Shown: in pieces, positions 59,901 through 64,000 of the stretch | How positions within the stretch are numbered: the first letter of the stretch is position 1 | How the letters are laid out: each line of letters begins with the position of its first letter | Assembly: GCF_008831285.2 (NCBI RefSeq) | Contig: NC_045139.1 | Span: 31,283,706 to 31,347,705 of the forward strand | Source of the DNA: Nymphaea colorata | Taxonomy: Eukaryota; Streptophyta; Magnoliopsida; Nymphaeales; Nymphaeaceae | Direction: 5' to 3' | Length of the DNA stretch: 64,000 nt | Made by a program: the position numbers and the translations under genes | Notes under the pieces: generated by a model | What the model was told of the DNA's origin: nothing | The model's database searches: none | What the model saw: the letters and a program-made list of their open reading frames with translations, nothing else

Positions 59901-61254
59901 GTTTAAATGCACAAAATTGAAATTAAAATGCTAAGTTGTATTCAATTTATGCTGATGCACCAGAAGAGCCAATCTCTAAATGCAAATGTTTAGGTCACCA
60001 AAGGCAAGAACGCATATTAAAAGCTACAAGAACCACATGGACATAAAATTTAAATTGGTTTAATTGAATGCCTGCAAACAACACTCAATGTTAGAAGATC
60101 CCATACTAGATAAGAGGTACATTGAAAAGGGAATTCCTGTGACTCCTCCTGACGCATCAACTTCCCACAAAGCACCGGCCTCTGAACCTGCAAAACATGG
60201 AGAAATAATAGCTAATTAAATTAACCAAATATTCACCTTTGTCCAAAAAATTGTTAGAAGAATCATGTGACAGCAGACCTAAACCAAGCAGAAACTAACT
60301 AATTAAATTAACCAAATATTCACCTTTGTCCAAAAAATTGTTAGAAGAATCATGTGATAGCAGACCTAAACCAAGCAGAAACTTAGAATATAGCTTTGTA
60401 TGTGTTGCATTTGTCCTTTGAACATACTCGGCATGCATGCATCTTGGATGAGCTTTTCGGGCTCCTTTTTCGAACTTCATCTTAAGCACTATTACAGGAA
60501 TTCCTCATGTTATTTGGATTTCACTTAAGACTAATGCCCTGAATGGCATAATATCTAGGTTCTATGATGATGCATTGTGTTATTCTTTTGTGCCAGAAGA
60601 TGAACTTGTTCTTACTCTGAACCATAATCGCAAAATATATTTCTCAAAATTTAAGGCAACGGTTTTCCCAGGTATTTTTCTGCAATATTGTTTTTCTACA
60701 GAAAACTCTCAGGGATTCAAAAAAGAAAAAATATGAAAGAAGTAGTTAAAAACTATAAAAATGAGAAGTTTTCTGCTAATTTTTTTACCAAAAATTGATA
60801 AAGCTTCAAAATAGTTAAAAGAAACAGAAGAAACACAGAAAGAATAAAATAAATTAATATCAAGATCCGTGTGTATGGTATGAAGTATGAACACAAACTC
60901 GGATTGGAAGACATGAAGGTTAGGATATGGGTTTCATAACTGAATACTCCTAAATCTTCCAAGAAGATGCCTTATGTTAATCCTTTGAAATACCCCTTGC
61001 AGTTTCCAATATTGTACTATTCATTTCTCCATCATCAAGAATTACTATGGAAGATACAACAATAGGCCAAAGAAAACAAACCTACCATGATTGCAGAAAT
61101 CAATGCCAGGAACAAGCCCTTCAACCCACACATTCTCAGGATTTATTTCAGATGAAGTCACTTTCAGATCTTCTGTTTCATCCCCATCAACAGCAGAGTC
61201 TGACAAAGAAAACAAATTATAGTCATCAACTATCTTGAAAGCCACATTATTGAT
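55951..61254 (-). CDS. SET-domain lysine methyltransferase with Rubisco-LSMT-type C terminus, 3' nine exons
   Basis: Read on the minus strand: 61254-61086, 60187-60107, 59558-59494, 58560-58504, 58353-58282, 58090-57845, 57387-57272, 56795-56700 and 56101-55951. They join in phase to 350 codons plus a TAA stop. The first visible exon starts inside the protein, so the N-terminal part lies beyond the right edge. GLVPGIDFCNH is the SET-domain motif that helps form the cofactor pocket, and EILISYGNKGNEELLYLYGF carries the catalytic-type Tyr. After it comes a helical substrate-binding region like that of Rubisco LSMT/SETD3 enzymes (YLDKLVFPEDFLTGLRTIAM, then YRLGQKQLTRLFLREAEHAL at the end). These enzymes methylate non-histone proteins, often in plastid or cytosol; the substrate is unknown. 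The gene carries no obvious breaks. Introns hold several recent tandem duplications, and the intron upstream of 61254 holds a Copia element in opposite orientation. Confidence 0.85.
56868..56942. repeat. Long (TA)n microsatellite
   Basis: About 37 TA units with a single CT interruption, in the SET-gene intron between the exons at 56795 and 57272. Confidence 0.95.
58701..58975 (-). repeat. 138-bp tandem duplication in a SET-gene intron
   Basis: Copies begin with TAAAGTACTTAAACTGAAAA at 58701 and 58839. The first 90 bp match closely, while the right parts have small insertions and substitutions. Confidence 0.9.
59225..59307 (-). repeat. 45-bp tandem duplication in a SET-gene intron
   Basis: CCAAGGGTTTT(A/G)TCTATTTG is followed by CATAAGCATTT in both copies, starting at 59225 and 59270. 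Confidence 0.85.
60212..60385 (-). repeat. 87-bp nearly perfect tandem duplication in a SET-gene intron
   Basis: Copies at 60212-60298 and 60299-60385 begin CTAATTAAATTAACC and differ at about one position by eye. The first copy starts 24 bp from the exon at 60107-60187, close to the acceptor side of that exon on the minus strand. Confidence 0.93.
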
Positions 61255-61752
61255 CTGAAACAAGAGTAAATTTCTAAACAACATTCATTAGGATAACATT
61301 AAGCATTACAAGGTTGATTCCATATAGGAACAATGTACAACAAGTTTCAAATAGACTTCTTATTAAATTGGTAACAAACAGAAGGTGATTCCATCAAGGG
61401 GACAGAAAAATAGCCAGTAGAGCTCAGCTGACTCAACCTGGGACTTGGCTTGGACCAAGGGTGTGAAAAGAATGAATTCATAGACCACCAAAAATTTGGT
61501 ACATGTTTTTAATATGGATCCAAAAATAAGATCCAAAGTGGTATTTGAATTTCATTGAGATTTTTGTAATTGGATTTTTGGGATTTGAAAACTATTTTTG
61601 CAAATCAATTTTCAGGTCTTGAATAATCGGTTCCTTTTTGCATACTTTACATCCAAAATTGTCTGTCAACCTTCTTTTCTGTTAGAACCAACCATTGTGA
61701 TATAAAGTCTGGGACCAAATTCCGCTCCATTACATCAGACCTAGTTCAGGTC
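61255..61752 (-). other. Intron of the SET-domain gene, left flank of the Copia element
   Basis: The acceptor CAG (minus strand) lies at 61257-61255. No further exon is recognised up to the LTR at 61753, so upstream exons must lie beyond the element. Confidence 0.7.
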
Positions 61753-62109
61753 TGTTAAAATATAAATCCTTCACCAGCACGTTGAAGAGGAGTCTCTTAG
61801 GATTCCACCTCCTTGTAGAATGTGTTAAAATATTTAATGTCTTTGTAACATGTAAAGAGTCTCCTAGGATTCTATGTTGTAGTTAATATCCTTGTTATAT
61901 GGGAAGTCTCCTAGGATTCTATGTTGTAGTTAATATCCTTGTAATATGTGAAGTCTCTTAGGTTTCTATGATGTAATTAATGTCCTTGGAGCTTGTGAAA
62001 TCTCCTAGGATTCTACGATTGGAGACTCTTAGAATTCTGGAAATGGGATTATAAATAGAGGCTGTGCAAACCATTTTGGCTACGGCTTCTTCTCCTCAGT
62101 TTCTTCTTG

Positions 62110-62165
<56 letters not shown>

Positions 62166-62215
62166 TGCGTGAGTACTGTTTTCAGGTTACAGATATTGGT
62201 GCTACATTTCTATCA
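61753..62215 (+). repeat. 5' LTR of the second Copia element, with internal repeats
   Basis: A 463-bp LTR with a TATA box near 62050-62057 (TATAAATA) and a (TC)n run at 62116-62162 just downstream. A 47-bp unit beginning CTCCTAGGATTCTA recurs at 61861, 61908, 61955 and 62002, with a more diverged relative at 61795. It is not related to the 257-bp LTR at 13446. Confidence 0.85.
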
Positions 62216-62227
62216 TGGTATCAGAGC
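62216..62227 (+). other. Primer-binding site (initiator Met-tRNA) of the second Copia element
   Basis: TGGTATCAGAGC immediately follows the LTR. Confidence 0.9.
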
Positions 62228-64000
62228 ACCAGGTAACGTTATCTCTACCAAACGAAATGCCCAAACAGGTCTGATCTGGTTAGAACTCTTTTCTCATCTT
62301 GTCTCTATCCTGAATTTACTTTTCTCTTGCGCAATTCTTGTTCCTTTTTCTTCTTGCTTACCCAAGGACACATCTTGTTATATCGTGTCTTCTTTCTCTC
62401 TCATCTTCTACCTATATACCATTCCTTTCTGCTGTCATGGAAAACCTTTCGCATTCTGGCATGTCCTCAAGTTTTCTTCCTCACCTTATTACCGAAAAAC
62501 TCAACCATGAGAATTATCTGATCTGGAAAAGGCAAATCATGTCTTTCATAAGAAGTCAAGGCCTCTTTGGACATCTCGATGGTTCAACAAAGGCTCCACC
62601 AATATCCGTCTTACAGGAAATAAAAAATGAGGCAGGAGAAGTTATTGTTGTTCATGAAGACAACAATCCTGAACATGCTATGTGGATGAGACGTGATCAA
62701 AGTCTGGTTGCGTATATTTTGTCCACTTTATCTCAACAAGTGTTACTTTCAGTTTATGATGATTGTACTGCAGAAGAATTATGGGAAACCCTTGCTGATA
62801 CCTTTTCCCAAATATCAGAAGCTTGAATTATGTACTTAAAGAAAGAATTTCAGAATTTGAGCAAAGGTTCAACGTCTATCATGGATTATTTGGGGCGTAT
62901 TAAGGCCGTCGCAGACCAACTTGCTGCCTCAGGGAATAACATTTCTGATAAGGAAAAGGTGCAGCAAACCTTGAATGGACTTGGGCATGATTATCATGCT
63001 TTTATTACAGCTCTTGAGGTCCTTCCTGTTCTGCCTTCCTTCAACGAACTACAAGGTAAACTTCTCCAACATGAAATGAATATGAAAAGAGTCATTGAAA
63101 GGACTGATCAAGGGAACTCCCAAAATGTGTTGGCTATGAATGTAAAGTTTGGTAAGAGCCATGGGAACTCCAACCATGGTAGTCGTGGCATTCTACCAAC
63201 ACCACATAACCAAGGTATGTCTCCTTTGGATACTTCAAGAAAAATACCAATTTGTTTTCAGTGCAACAAGAAAGGACACATGAAGGCACAATGTTGGTTT
63301 AATCCTCAAAATAAAAACAAAAGGGTAAGACATGATTATAAACAAGGAGGACAAAGTTCTAAATCCACCGCTGAAGATATGCAACAGCTATTGATGGCCG
63401 CATTCTCAAAGATTACTATAAAGCAAAATGAGCAGGGAGAATGGTTCTTGGATTCAGGTGCAGCTACCCATGTGACAGGAAATGCAGGTAAATTGACTAA
63501 CTTATCCCTTCATTACGGTAGAAGTTGCATTATAACAGGTGATAGAAAATCTCATCCTATTACACATATTGGAAATGCACATATTCCATTGTCATCCTCG
63601 TCTCTATCACTGTCTAATGTTGTTCTTGCTCCCAATATCAAAAAGAACATCATATCCATTTCTAAACTCATTGATGATACAAGCTCTTCTGTTGAATTCA
63701 CACATTCTTCTGTCTATGTCAAGGACCTCCAAACGAAGAAAATGTTCACTAGAGGGGAGCGTCAAGGGAATATGTACGTCCTCAAGGAATGTCTACCCAA
63801 GGATTCATCCACTTTTGATATAGGATTGAAGACATTTTCTCTTTCTCATAATGCGTCATCAGTGCCAAGTTCTTGCCATTTTCAATCAAAAGTAAGGGGC
63901 CCTAACCAATTTTTGGAGTCTGATTTGTGGCATAGTCGGCTAGGACACTGTGGTCGACATTTCATTGAAAAACTTGTCACAGATAGTCTCATTCCAAGAT

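Larger units (their letters stand above)
61753..64000 (+). mobile_element. Ty1/copia LTR retrotransposon, 5' part, cut by the window edge
   Basis: The 463-bp 5' LTR (61753-62215) begins TGTTAAAA and ends CTATCA. It is followed at 62216-62227 by a Met-tRNA primer-binding site, TGGTATCAGAGC. Gag begins near 62437 (ATG, then LITEKLNHENYLIWKRQI, a Copia gag signature), with a UBN2-like region, a CCHC zinc knuckle (CFQCNKKGHMKAQCW) near 63252-63296, an aspartic protease (LDSGAATHVTG) near 63445-63480 and a GAG-pre-integrase LWHSRLGH motif near 63926. The visible coding part is broken at a few places, so it looks older or less intact than the element at 13446. The remaining pol and the 3' LTR lie beyond the window. 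It sits in a SET-gene intron, antisense to the host gene. Confidence 0.9.

Noticed and set aside
52135-60385. Regular direct repeats that could be mistaken for CRISPR-like arrays
   Set aside because: These are contiguous tandem duplications without spacers, in introns of plant genes.

Overview
The window reads as nuclear DNA of a flowering plant. The genes are split by GT-AG introns (one looks GC-AG), intergenic DNA is AT-rich, (TA)n and (CT)n microsatellites are common, and Ty1/copia, hAT-like and SINE-like repeats are present. The species cannot be fixed from sequence alone. I see no operons, phage, CRISPR arrays or organelle genome segments. All family names below come from memory of protein families, not from a search.

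Layout: 1-6.3 kb is gene-poor, AT-rich DNA with two copies of a TCGAG-rich repeat. At 6.4-10.6 kb (+) lies a seven-exon nucleotide-sugar transporter of the UTR2/UTR4 type. At 13.1-19.9 kb (+) is a vacuolar-iron-transporter (VIT/CCC1) family gene that is now a pseudogene: a young, nearly intact Copia element sits in its second exon, and the remaining coding sequence is also out of frame in three places. At 21.2-30.4 kb (+) is a 16-exon plastid-type half ABC transporter (ABCB28 type), with a 728-bp hAT-like element in an intron. At 33.4-35.3 kb (+) is an intronless P-class PPR gene (EMB3140/PDM3 type). At 38.2-40.5 kb (+) is a two-exon ataxin-10/MEE50 homologue. At 43.8-52.6 kb (+) is a nine-exon NUP50-like Ran-binding-domain nucleoporin gene. 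At 53.4-54.2 kb (-) is a two-exon gene for a conserved-looking, probably plastid-targeted protein I do not recognise. At 56.0-61.3 kb (-) lie the last nine exons of a SET-domain lysine methyltransferase. Its upstream exons are not in the window, and the intron before the first visible exon holds a second Copia element that runs off the right edge.

The genes are unrelated housekeeping or organelle-support genes with no sign of a gene cluster. Exon coordinates were derived by matching splice sites to reading phase: 7 exons give 350 aa for the sugar transporter, 16 give 702 aa for ABCB28, 2 give 523 aa for MEE50, 9 give 335 aa for NUP50-like, and the 9 visible SET exons give 350 aa.

I did not find a convincing new biological system. 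The most informative observations are the disrupted VIT gene, the hAT-like element with a perfect 8-bp target duplication, several recent intronic tandem duplications, a GC-rich degenerate repeat that is open in both directions, and an orphan promoter-like segment near 2.2 kb.
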